Assembly (NCBI GenBank): GCA_963787645.1
Contig: CAWBDS010000009.1
Span: 248,001 to 312,000 of the forward strand
Reading direction: 5' to 3'
DNA length: 64,000 nt
Source of the DNA: Palsa-504 sp963787645
GTDB taxonomy: Bacteria > Actinomycetota > Actinomycetes > Streptosporangiales > Streptosporangiaceae
The notes below the pieces were generated by a model. That model was not told where the DNA came from. It saw nothing but the letters and a program-made list of their open reading frames with translations, and searched no databases. Of this stretch, positions 58,033-64,000 are shown piece by piece (positions within the stretch are counted from its first letter, which is position 1; each line of letters starts with the position of its first letter). The position numbers and the translations under genes were made by a program.

Positions 58033-59031
58033 ATGACGGGTTCCATGACGACGCCGGAACGGGACGGGGTCGCGCTGACCCACCTAGACGAGCTGTTGTT
58101 CGACGGGGCGGGTGCGACCAAGGGTGACCTGGTGGACTACCTGGACGCGGTGGCCTCGCTGATCGTGCCCGGGCTGGCCGACCGGCCGCTGTCGGTGATC
58201 AGGGTGCGCGGCGGGCAGCCGCCGTTCATGCAGAAGAACGTGCCGGACTACGCGCCGCCGTGGATCAAGACGGTGACCATGTGGGCCGAATCCTCCAAGC
58301 GGGAGGTCCGGTACGCGCTGTGCAACGACCGGCGCACGCTGCTGTGGTTCGCCAACCAGCGGGCGGTGGAGTACCACCCCAACTTGTTCCTGGCCGGGCA
58401 CCCGGACCGGCCGACGTACCTGATCCTGGACATCGACCCGCCGGCCGGCGGGTCGTTCGGGCACGTGGTCGCGGCCCTGCGGCTGGTCCAGCAGGCGCTG
58501 GCCGAAGTCGGGCTGAGCGGTGCGGTCAAGACCAGCGGGGCCAAGGGCGCGCACGTGTACGTGCCGATCGAGGCGAGCGCGGACGACGCGGCCGCGGCCA
58601 CCCGGGCCATCGCTGGCCGGGCCGCCGCGATCGACCCTGCGCTGGCCACCACCGCGTTCATCAAGGAGGACCGGGAGGGGAAGGTGTTCCTGGACTCGAC
58701 CCGGGCGCACGGCGCTACAGTGGCGGCGGTGTACAGCCCGCGGGCCCGGCCCGGGGTGACGGTCTCGTACCCGGTGCCCTGGGACGAGCTGGACAACATC
58801 ACGCCGGCTGACTTCACCGTGCACACCGTGCCCGGGCTGGTGGCCGCGTCTAGTGGTGCTGAGCCGTGGGCGGGGCTGATGCCGTCGCCGCAGAAGCTGA
58901 GCCCGGATCTGGTGGCGGAGGGGCATGAGATCCCGATTGCGCGGGTGCAGGCGATGCACGAGGGCAAGCGGCGGAAGCGGGCCCAGGCCCGGGCCGAGCG
59001 GCCGTCCTCGTCCTCGTCCTCGTCCGAGTAA
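58033..59031 (+). CDS. LigD-type polymerase/primase domain protein
   Basis: 332 residues comprising only the PolDom of the archaeo-eukaryotic primase superfamily. The metal Asp pair is in LILDIDPPAGGSFGHV, the sugar-binding KTSGAKGAHVYVPI is intact and a late Asp is in VSYPVPWDELDN. NHEJ polymerase preferring ribonucleotides. No ligase or nuclease domain, and no Ku gene in this window, so partners must be elsewhere. ATG 58033 or 58045. Confidence 0.93.
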   Translation: MTGSMTTPERDGVALTHLDELLFDGAGATKGDLVDYLDAVASLIVPGLADRPLSVIRVRGGQPPFMQKNVPDYAPPWIKTVTMWAESSKREVRYALCNDRRTLLWFANQRAVEYHPNLFLAGHPDRPTYLILDIDPPAGGSFGHVVAALRLVQQALAEVGLSGAVKTSGAKGAHVYVPIEASADDAAAATRAIAGRAAAIDPALATTAFIKEDREGKVFLDSTRAHGATVAAVYSPRARPGVTVSYPVPWDELDNITPADFTVHTVPGLVAASSGAEPWAGLMPSPQKLSPDLVAEGHEIPIARVQAMHEGKRRKRAQARAERPSSSSSSSE

Positions 59032-59298
59032 TCGGGGTCTGGGATATCCGGTCAGCCGGAGCAGCCGGCGGCGGCCTGGGCGAGCGGGGTGAGCGGGGTG
59101 AGCGGGGTGAAACCCGGAATCCACCACACTCTAAGCTTGTTATTTAACCTCTGCTGTCCTTGTCGCCATGTTCTGTCGTTGTTGTCCGGTGTGTCGCAGT
59201 GGTAGCAGACGGCCACCGCGTCATCATCGTCGGGTTCCTCTCACAGAACTTGGCGATGACGATGGCGGTGGCCGTGGCTTTCAGTATGGCGTGGGCTG
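59032..59298. other. Flank and left end of the IS element
   Basis: 59074-59109 has three to four copies of GAGCGGGGT. 59098-59130 matches the start of repeat copy A at 26461. 59131-59134 (CTAA) and the terminal repeat at 59135-59149 follow. The rest up to the transposase contains a relic of its 5' coding sequence in another frame (LLAGFRRELYC, ending at 59390). Confidence 0.65.
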
Positions 59299-60730
59299 AT
59301 GGTGGCGATGCTGGGGATGGCGCAGATCAGGCGCGGGGGCTGCTGGCTGGGTTCCGCCGGGAGCTGTACTGCCCTGTTCGAGGTGTGTGATGCTCTGCTG
59401 TGCGGGCAGTATCGGGTGCACATGCTGGCGGAGTTGTCGCTGGAGCCGGAGTGCCGCCGTGGCCATGGCTCGGTGTACGACGCGCTGAACTGCGGGGAAA
59501 TCCGGATCGGGCGGCTGTGCCGGGCGCTGGCGGGCCTGCCGCTGCCGGCCTGGCCTGATGGGCGGATCCGGCTGGCGGTGGATGTCAGTAACTGGCTGCG
59601 GCCGGACGCGGAGACCAGCCCGGAGCGGCTGTTCTGTCACTGCTACGCGCGGGGCAAGGGGAACGCGCAGCTGATTCCCGGGTGGCCGTACTCTGTGGTG
59701 GCGGCGCTGGAGCGGGGCCGTACTTCCTGGACGCTGCCGCTGGATGCGGTCCGGCTGGGGCCGGCCGATGACGTGACCGCGGTGACCGCCGCGCAGGTCC
59801 GCGAGGTCGTGCTGCGCCTGATCGAGGCCGGGCACTGGCGCGAGGGCGACCCGGACATCCTGGCCGTCTTGGACTCCGGTTATGACCTGACCCGGCTGGC
59901 CTGGCTGCTGGCCGATCTCCCGGTGGAGGTCACGGGCAGGCTGCGCAGCGACCGGGTCATGTACTTGCCTGCTCCGCCGCGTCCGGCCCGCCCGGCCGGC
60001 ACGGGAGGGCGGCCGCCCCGGCACGGTGCCGTGCTCAAGCTCGCAGACCCGGCGACCTGGCCCGTCCCGGCGGTGACCACCATCACCACGACCACCCGGT
60101 ACGGCACCGCGACCGCCATGGCCTGGGGCCGGCTGCACCAGCGGCTGGCCGCCCGCGCCGGATGGGAGGACCACCACGGCGAGCTGCCGGTCATCGAGGG
60201 CACCCTTATCCGGCTCCAGGTTGATCACCTGCCTGGCCAGCGCGACGCCGAACCGCTATGGCTGTGGTCCTCCCGCGCCGGCACCTCAGCGCAGGAGGTC
60301 GACCGGACCTGGCAGGCGTTCTTGCGGCGATTTGATCTTGAGCACACGTTCCGTTTCCTCAAGCAGGTTCTCGGCTGGACCCGGCCTAAGCTTCGTGACC
60401 CGGCCGCCGCCGACCGCTGGACCTGGCTGATCATCGCCTGCTGCGCCCAGCTCTACCTCGCCCGCCCCCTGGCCGCCGACATCCGGCTGCCCTGGCAGCG
60501 GCCCTGCCCGCCCGGCCGCCTGACCCCTGCCCGGGTCCGCCGGGGGTTCCGGAACATCCGCCAGATACTGCCCGGCCTGGCCAGCGCGCCGAAACCCGGC
60601 AAACCCGGCCCCGGCCGGCCGCCCGGATCGGCGAACCGGCACCCGGCCACCCGCCACGACGTGGGTAAGACCGTCAAGCGAGACCAGCCCAAGAAGAAAA
60701 GCCCGCAGGCAGAAGGGTTAAATAACAAGC
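59135..60730 (+). mobile_element. IS element with 15-bp perfect terminal inverted repeats (IS701-like)
   Basis: GCTTGTTATTTAACC at 59135-59149 is the exact reverse complement of 60716-60730. Bounded by TAA on both sides (or CTAA if one base is counted in the target), matching the YTAR targets of the IS701 group. About 1.6 kb with one transposase. It has split a copy of the dispersed repeat whose uninterrupted version is at 26461-26662. Confidence 0.8.
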
Positions 60731-60876
60731 TAAGGGGGTGGAACCCGGGTTCCACCACCCTTGGCTTCGTGGGAGCAGCGCACCGCGAAGCACGCTGTGC
60801 TCCTTTTGTAACGCCAGCACCACCGGTGACCCAGCCGCGACGCGAACCCGCGCGACCTGTCCAAGGCAGCCGCTGA
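59299..60876 (+). CDS. DDE transposase (IS701-like, NF041680 type), damaged ends
   Basis: About 525 codons of open frame. DDE-type core is clear: IRLAVDVSNWLRPDAETSPE (first Asp), DPDILAVLDSGYDLTRLAWL (second Asp), and AFLRRFDLEHTFRFLKQVLG (Glu). The C-terminus PGRPPGSANRHPATRHDVGK is typical. The N-terminus is broken: the expected LLAGFRRELYxC segment lies in another frame and about ten codons are missing near 59375. No stop occurs before the right terminal repeat, so the frame reads out into flanking DNA. Probably inactive. Confidence 0.82.
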   Translation: MVAMLGMAQIRRGGCWLGSAGSCTALFEVCDALLCGQYRVHMLAELSLEPECRRGHGSVYDALNCGEIRIGRLCRALAGLPLPAWPDGRIRLAVDVSNWLRPDAETSPERLFCHCYARGKGNAQLIPGWPYSVVAALERGRTSWTLPLDAVRLGPADDVTAVTAAQVREVVLRLIEAGHWREGDPDILAVLDSGYDLTRLAWLLADLPVEVTGRLRSDRVMYLPAPPRPARPAGTGGRPPRHGAVLKLADPATWPVPAVTTITTTTRYGTATAMAWGRLHQRLAARAGWEDHHGELPVIEGTLIRLQVDHLPGQRDAEPLWLWSSRAGTSAQEVDRTWQAFLRRFDLEHTFRFLKQVLGWTRPKLRDPAAADRWTWLIIACCAQLYLARPLAADIRLPWQRPCPPGRLTPARVRRGFRNIRQILPGLASAPKPGKPGPGRPPGSANRHPATRHDVGKTVKRDQPKKKSPQAEGLNNKLRGWNPGSTTLGFVGAAHREARCAPFVTPAPPVTQPRREPARPVQGSR

Positions 60877-60898
60877 CGACACCGCATTCCTCAGCCAC
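60737..60898. repeat. Dispersed repeat, copy B right part
   Basis: Strongly similar to 26501-26662. Starts with the 20-bp palindrome GGTGGAACCCGGGTTCCACC and includes the CTTCGTG/CGCGAAG hairpin; together with 59098-59130 it reconstitutes the repeat seen whole at 26461. Confidence 0.8.
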
Positions 60899-60928
60899 CC
60901 GCCTAAGCGGGTATCCCGGATCGGGGGT

Positions 60929-61690
60929 TCATGAACTGGCCGGGACCCAGCGCTCGCTGAGTTCTTGCCAGGTGGGGGGCGGGCTGGGGAGGGGTCCTTG
61001 GCCGTTGTTCCGGCGGAGGCCGTCGAGGATGAGGGCCAGGTAGCGGTGGCGGAGTTCGGTGGTGCGTTCGGGGCTGGCGAACTTGATCGGGGCCACGAGT
61101 TCGAAGACCAGGGACAGGTCGTGCTGGACGATGCCGGGGCGGAGCAGGTCCCGGATCAGCTCGAAGAAGGTGTCAAACAGCTGGCTTGAGCGGTTGGCCA
61201 GGGCGAACATCTCCGGGGTGGGGGCGAACTTGCCCGCGAACGCGCGGGTCATGGAGCTGGTGTCGGCGTCGACGAGGCGGCGCATGAAGTCGGCGAGCAC
61301 CGGCCAGCGGTCCTCGCCTCGGTCCACGCGCGCGATAGCCGCCTCGGTCTCCGCGAGCACGATGACCAGGCCGTCGGTGCACAGCGTGCGCAGGAGCTCT
61401 TCCTTGCTGCCGTAGCGGGTGTACAGCGCGCTGATGCCGACGCCGGCGTGCTTGGCCACCGCGGTGATCGGCGCGCCGGGGTCGGCGACGAACACCGCCC
61501 GGGCTGATTCGAGGATGCGCTGGTCGTTGCGGGCGGCTTCGGCCTGGCGGCCGCTGAGCGGTCCGTCGCGACGCGGGCGGCCCGGCCTTGGTTCGGTCGC
61601 CGGCCTTGGTTCGGTTCCCGGCTGTGGCGCGGTGGCTGGCTTTGGTTCGGTCGCCGGCTTTGGCTCGGTGGCTGGCTGTGGCTCGGTCAT
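60929..61690 (-). CDS. TetR-family transcriptional regulator
   Basis: 253 residues. A low-complexity N-terminal tail of (ATEPKP)n hexapeptides (18-nt DNA repeats) precedes the HTH (RILESARAVFVADPGAPITA, HAGVGISALYTRYGSKEELL). The ligand domain follows (ADFMRRLVDADTSSMTRAF, TELRHRYLALILDGLR). The tail is unusual; an internal start after it is possible. Divergent from the MFS exporter it likely represses. Confidence 0.92.
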   Translation of the reverse strand: MTEPQPATEPKPATEPKPATAPQPGTEPRPATEPRPGRPRRDGPLSGRQAEAARNDQRILESARAVFVADPGAPITAVAKHAGVGISALYTRYGSKEELLRTLCTDGLVIVLAETEAAIARVDRGEDRWPVLADFMRRLVDADTSSMTRAFAGKFAPTPEMFALANRSSQLFDTFFELIRDLLRPGIVQHDLSLVFELVAPIKFASPERTTELRHRYLALILDGLRRNNGQGPLPSPPPTWQELSERWVPASS

Positions 61691-61712
61691 GGAAAAAGAG
61701 TAGCAGGTGACT

Positions 61713-61761
61713 GGAACAAAGCATTCCGTTCTGATATTGTTGGAACAGAAGATTTTGTTCC
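61713..61761. promoter_or_regulatory. Twin TetR operator candidates
   Basis: GGAACA-N8-TGTTCC (61742-61761, perfect 6-bp arms) and a weaker GGAACA-N8-CGTTCT (61713-61732), spaced 29 nt, in the 90-bp gap between tetR and the MFS gene. Both have the 20-nt size of TetR-type sites. Confidence 0.6.
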
Positions 61762-61780
61762 GATAGCTTGGGAGGATCGG

Positions 61781-63478
61781 ATGTCAGCAGCGGTCGAGGC
61801 CACGGATCGGGCAGCGCGAGGCGACGCGGAAGCGGTCGAGGTGGGTGCCGCGCAAGCGGGGCGGGACGACCAACCGGTACAACGGGCCATCGTGCCGGTT
61901 GCAACCGGTACAGCGGGCCATCGTGCCGGCAGTGAAGGCGGGCGGAAGTGGCGGTGGGCGGCGTTCGCGGTGGTGATCGCGGCGGCGGTGATGGACCTGC
62001 TCGACTCGACCATCACGCAGGTGGCGGCGCCGGATATCCGGCGCGAGCTGGGCGGATCCTACGCGGTGATCGAGTGGGTGACCGCGGCCTACGCGCTGGC
62101 CATGGCGGCGGGGCTGCTGACCGGCGGGCGGCTGGGCGACCTGTTCGGCCGGCGGCGGATGCTGCTGATCGGGATGACCGGGTTCGTGGCGGCTTCGGCG
62201 CTGTGCGCCGCGGCGGGTAGCGCGGGTGAGCTCATCGCGGCCCGGGCGGCGCAGGGCGCGCTGGGCGCGATCATGCTGCCGCAGGTGTTCGGGCTCATCC
62301 GGGACCTGTTCCAGGCGCACGAGATGGGCAAGGCGTTCAGCGTCTACGGCCCGGTGATGGGCCTGTCGGCCATGGTGGGACCGATCGCGTCCGGCGGGCT
62401 GATCGGGGCCAACGTGTTCGGCACCGGGTGGCGGATGATCTTCTTGGTGAACGTGCCGGTTGGGCTGGTGGCGCTGGTGCTGGGCGCGCGGCTGCTGCCG
62501 GCGGGTGCGGCTGGGTCGGGTGCGGCTGGGTCGGGTGCGGCTGGGTCGGGTGCGGCTGGGTCGGGTGCGGCTGGGTCGGGTGCGGCTGGGTCGGGTGCGG
62601 CTGGGTCGGGTGCGGCTGGGTCGGGTGCGGCCGAGTCGGGGGGCGGGGCGCGGCGGGGGCAGCTGGACCTGCTTGGTGCGGTGCTGGCCGCGGTGGTCAT
62701 GTTCGGGCTGGTCTTCCCGCTGGCCCAGGGGCACGCACTGGGCTGGCCGGCCTGGCTGTTCGCCATGATGGCCGCGTCGGTGCTGGTGCTGGCGGCCTTC
62801 GCGGTCTACCAGGTCCGCCGCCAGCGCGCGGGCCGCACGCCGCTGGTCGAGCCGTCCATCTTCGGGCATCGGTCATACCGGGCCGGGATCGTGTTCTCGA
62901 TCGTGTTCGTCGGCTCGCTGGGCGGGATCGTGATGATCTTCAACGTGTTCCTGCAGAACGGGCTCGGCTTCACCCCGTGGCATTCGGCCCTGACCACGGC
63001 GCCGTGGGCGGCGGGCGCGTTCGTCGGGTCGGCCATCGGCGGCATCACGATGGGCAAGCTGGGCCGTCGGGTGCTGCAGGCCGGGCTGGTGGTCGAAGCG
63101 GCCGGGCTGCTGGCGGTGTACGCAGTGCTGCGTGGCGCGGGAGCCGGGGTGGGCACCATGGACCTGCTGGCGCCGATGGTGATCGGCGGGATCGGGATGG
63201 GCATGGTGTTCGTGCCGCTGTTCGACATCGTGATGGCCGGGGTTCGGCCGCGGGAGATGGGCTCGGCCTCCGGCGTGCTGCAGACCGTGAACGCCCTGGG
63301 CATGTCGCTCGGCATCGCCGGTATCGGCGCCATCTTCTTCGCCCTGGCCGGCGGGCATGGCCGTCACGTCCCGGTGTACCTCGGCGCCGCGCAGTGGACC
63401 GCGCTGGCCACCGCGGGCCTGCTGGCCTGCTCGTTCGTGGTGGCGTTCGGGCTGCCCCGGCGGGCCCGGGAGCAGTGA
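61781..63478 (+). CDS. MFS drug transporter (DHA2/EmrB type)
   Basis: 565 residues, 14 TM pattern. TM1 motif AVMDLLDSTITQVAAPDIRR, motif A GRLGDLFGRRRMLLIGMT and motif C-like GPVMGLSAMVGPIASGGLIG are present. A long (AAGSG)n linker of about 45 residues sits between TM6 and TM7, where the central cytoplasmic loop or helix pair would be. An imperfect 31-nt direct duplication (61871, 61902) lies in the poorly conserved N-terminal tail. ATG 61781 with SD GGGAGG. Regulated by the divergent TetR protein. Confidence 0.93.
   Translation: MSAAVEATDRAARGDAEAVEVGAAQAGRDDQPVQRAIVPVATGTAGHRAGSEGGRKWRWAAFAVVIAAAVMDLLDSTITQVAAPDIRRELGGSYAVIEWVTAAYALAMAAGLLTGGRLGDLFGRRRMLLIGMTGFVAASALCAAAGSAGELIAARAAQGALGAIMLPQVFGLIRDLFQAHEMGKAFSVYGPVMGLSAMVGPIASGGLIGANVFGTGWRMIFLVNVPVGLVALVLGARLLPAGAAGSGAAGSGAAGSGAAGSGAAGSGAAGSGAAGSGAAGSGAAESGGGARRGQLDLLGAVLAAVVMFGLVFPLAQGHALGWPAWLFAMMAASVLVLAAFAVYQVRRQRAGRTPLVEPSIFGHRSYRAGIVFSIVFVGSLGGIVMIFNVFLQNGLGFTPWHSALTTAPWAAGAFVGSAIGGITMGKLGRRVLQAGLVVEAAGLLAVYAVLRGAGAGVGTMDLLAPMVIGGIGMGMVFVPLFDIVMAGVRPREMGSASGVLQTVNALGMSLGIAGIGAIFFALAGGHGRHVPVYLGAAQWTALATAGLLACSFVVAFGLPRRAREQ
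62505..62639. repeat. 15-bp tandem repeat in the MFS gene
   Basis: Eight identical copies of GTGCGGCTGGGTCGG and one diverged copy, in frame, encoding (AAGSG)n. Identity between copies implies very recent expansion or active slippage. Confidence 0.95.
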
Positions 63479-63497
63479 CCCGCCGCTAAGGCGAACC

Positions 63498-63536
63498 GCC
63501 GCCGTCCTCGCCCCGGTCTGGGGTGAGGACGGCGGC
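63498..63536 (+). terminator. Intrinsic-type terminator after the MFS gene
   Basis: GCCGCCGTCCTC / GAGGACGGCGGC, a perfect 12-bp stem extended inward by one G-U and four G-C pairs around a 5-nt loop, followed by TTTGGTT. Confidence 0.8.
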
Positions 63537-63542
63537 TTTGGT

Positions 63543-63548
63543 TACGAT
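63543..63548 (+). promoter_or_regulatory. -10 box of a leaderless promoter (Cys-rich peptide)
   Basis: TACGAT, 6 nt, ATG 63555; it begins directly after the MFS terminator. Confidence 0.5.
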
Positions 63549-63554
63549 CGGGAC

Positions 63555-63668
63555 ATGAAGGTGAACTGCGCGGAGTGCGGCTGCGTGGTGGATCGGGGCG
63601 TCCGGGTGGTCCCGTGCGGGAAGCCGGACTGCTGCTGCCTGCACCTGCCGGTGCGCTCGCCGAGCTAG
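63555..63668 (+). CDS. 37-residue Cys-rich protein
   Basis: MKVNCAECGCVVDRGVRVVP then CGKPDCCCLHLP: seven Cys in 37 residues, in CxxCxC and CxxxxCCC groups, suggesting a small zinc ribbon or metal-binding knot. It has its own -10 box at leaderless spacing after a strong terminator, which argues that this tiny frame is a real gene. Function unknown. Confidence 0.6.
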   Translation: MKVNCAECGCVVDRGVRVVPCGKPDCCCLHLPVRSPS

Positions 63669-63672
63669 CTCG

Positions 63673-64000
63673 CTACGCGGTCTGCCAGTACACGCTGTAG
63701 TACTGGTGGGCGGCCCGGCTGACCGGGATCAGGGTGACCGGCCGGCCGTCGGAGGTGGCCCCGAACGTCATCGGCTCGGTGCCGGTCTGCTGGACCGAGG
63801 CGAGCTCCAGGGCGGGAGTCAGCGCGCCGGGGTTGCCCGGGTACACGCCGCTGAGCACGACCGGGCCGTAGGTCACTGCCTGCACGGCGGGATGGTCGGG
63901 CGTGGGCTCGAAGGCCAGCCGCATGGGCAGCGTGACCTGGAGCAGGTCACCGGCCTGCCAGCGGCGACGGATCGCGACCCAGCCGCCAGCTAGCGCGTCC
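63673..64000 (-). CDS. Glycoside hydrolase GH127-like (DUF1680), 3' end
   Basis: C-terminal 108 residues of a minus-strand gene cut by the right edge. RRRWQAGDLLQVTLPMRLAF, EPTPDHPAVQAVTYGPVVLS and HQYYSVYWQTA match the C-terminal beta-domain of beta-L-arabinofuranosidase-type GH127 proteins. The catalytic domain lies outside the window. Confidence 0.8.
   Translation of the reverse strand, partial: DALAGGWVAIRRRWQAGDLLQVTLPMRLAFEPTPDHPAVQAVTYGPVVLSGVYPGNPGALTPALELASVQQTGTEPMTFGATSDGRPVTLIPVSRAAHQYYSVYWQTA

Noticed and set aside
59160..59390. Separate 76-residue gene upstream of the transposase
   Set aside because: Its end (LLAGFRRELYC) is the missing N-terminus of the transposase in another frame.
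62505..62639. CRISPR-like or promoter repeat cluster
   Set aside because: Pure 15-bp microsatellite inside a transporter gene.

Overview
This window comes from the chromosome of a high-GC Gram-positive bacterium (Actinomycetota). Several things point there: strong third-position G/C, many GTG and TTG starts, and long spurious antisense frames. The gene families also fit: DUF222/HNH, DUF397, DUF1707, DUF2277, TIGR03084-type proteins and the rpsO-pnp-M16 peptidase-dapB order. I cannot fix the genus. No rRNA, tRNA or CRISPR array was seen.

Layout. 0-0.65 kb is decayed sequence: a broken NAD-dependent epimerase and an unidentified 3' fragment. 0.65-8.6 kb has proS, a HAD hydrolase, a two-component system (response regulator and kinase) divergent from an MMPL exporter, and a proline-iminopeptidase-like hydrolase. 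8.7-10.6 kb is a DUF222/HNH protein. 10.6-14.3 kb is a five-gene YtrA-type operon on the minus strand (ABC ATPase, permease, small protein, GntR regulator, DUF1648/DUF5808 membrane protein) with a clear promoter and operator. 14.3-20.5 kb has a frameshifted amidase, a NERD protein, ilvD, a GNAT protein and menA. 20.7-26.4 kb has two low-complexity proteins that carry the same helix-turn-helix module at opposite ends, flanking an SPFH/NfeD pair. 26.4-33.1 kb has a repeat that is the empty counterpart of an IS-interrupted copy at 59-61 kb, a PHP phosphatase, AIM24, DNA alkylation repair (Ada-AlkA fusion and Ogt), NUDIX and small conserved genes. 33.2-38.1 kb is the housekeeping block dapB, M16 peptidase, pnp and rpsO. 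38.3-45.8 kb has a FUSC transporter, a frameshifted MFS gene with a PadR regulator, a polysaccharide deacetylase, a MerR/aldo-keto reductase operon and DUF4230. 46.2-46.7 kb is a structured non-coding segment bounded by perfect 21-bp inverted repeats. 46.7-53.4 kb has a TIGR03084-like protein, an arginase-fold protein and the bacterial RNA-repair pair Hen1-Pnkp, followed on the same strand by a DinB-fold protein and a translationally coupled PIN-domain protein. 53.5-59.0 kb has a Y-family polymerase, an Ig-like/three-TM membrane protein, an SDR, DUF1707 and DUF2461 proteins and a stand-alone LigD-type polymerase. 59.1-60.9 kb is an IS element. 61-63.5 kb is a TetR/MFS divergent pair. The right edge holds a tiny Cys-rich protein and the 3' end of a GH127-like glycosidase.

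Two themes stand out. (1) Nucleic-acid repair genes are dense: Ada-AlkA, Ogt, the Y-family polymerase, LigD polymerase, Pnkp and Hen1. The RNA-repair genes lie directly upstream of an orphan PIN nuclease. (2) Many genes appear to be transcribed without a leader: at least ten start codons lie exactly 6 nt after a TANNNT box. Several genes carry single-base frameshifts (amidase, MFS, hen1), and that of hen1 lies in a 9-nt tandem repeat. Assembly error cannot be excluded from the sequence alone.
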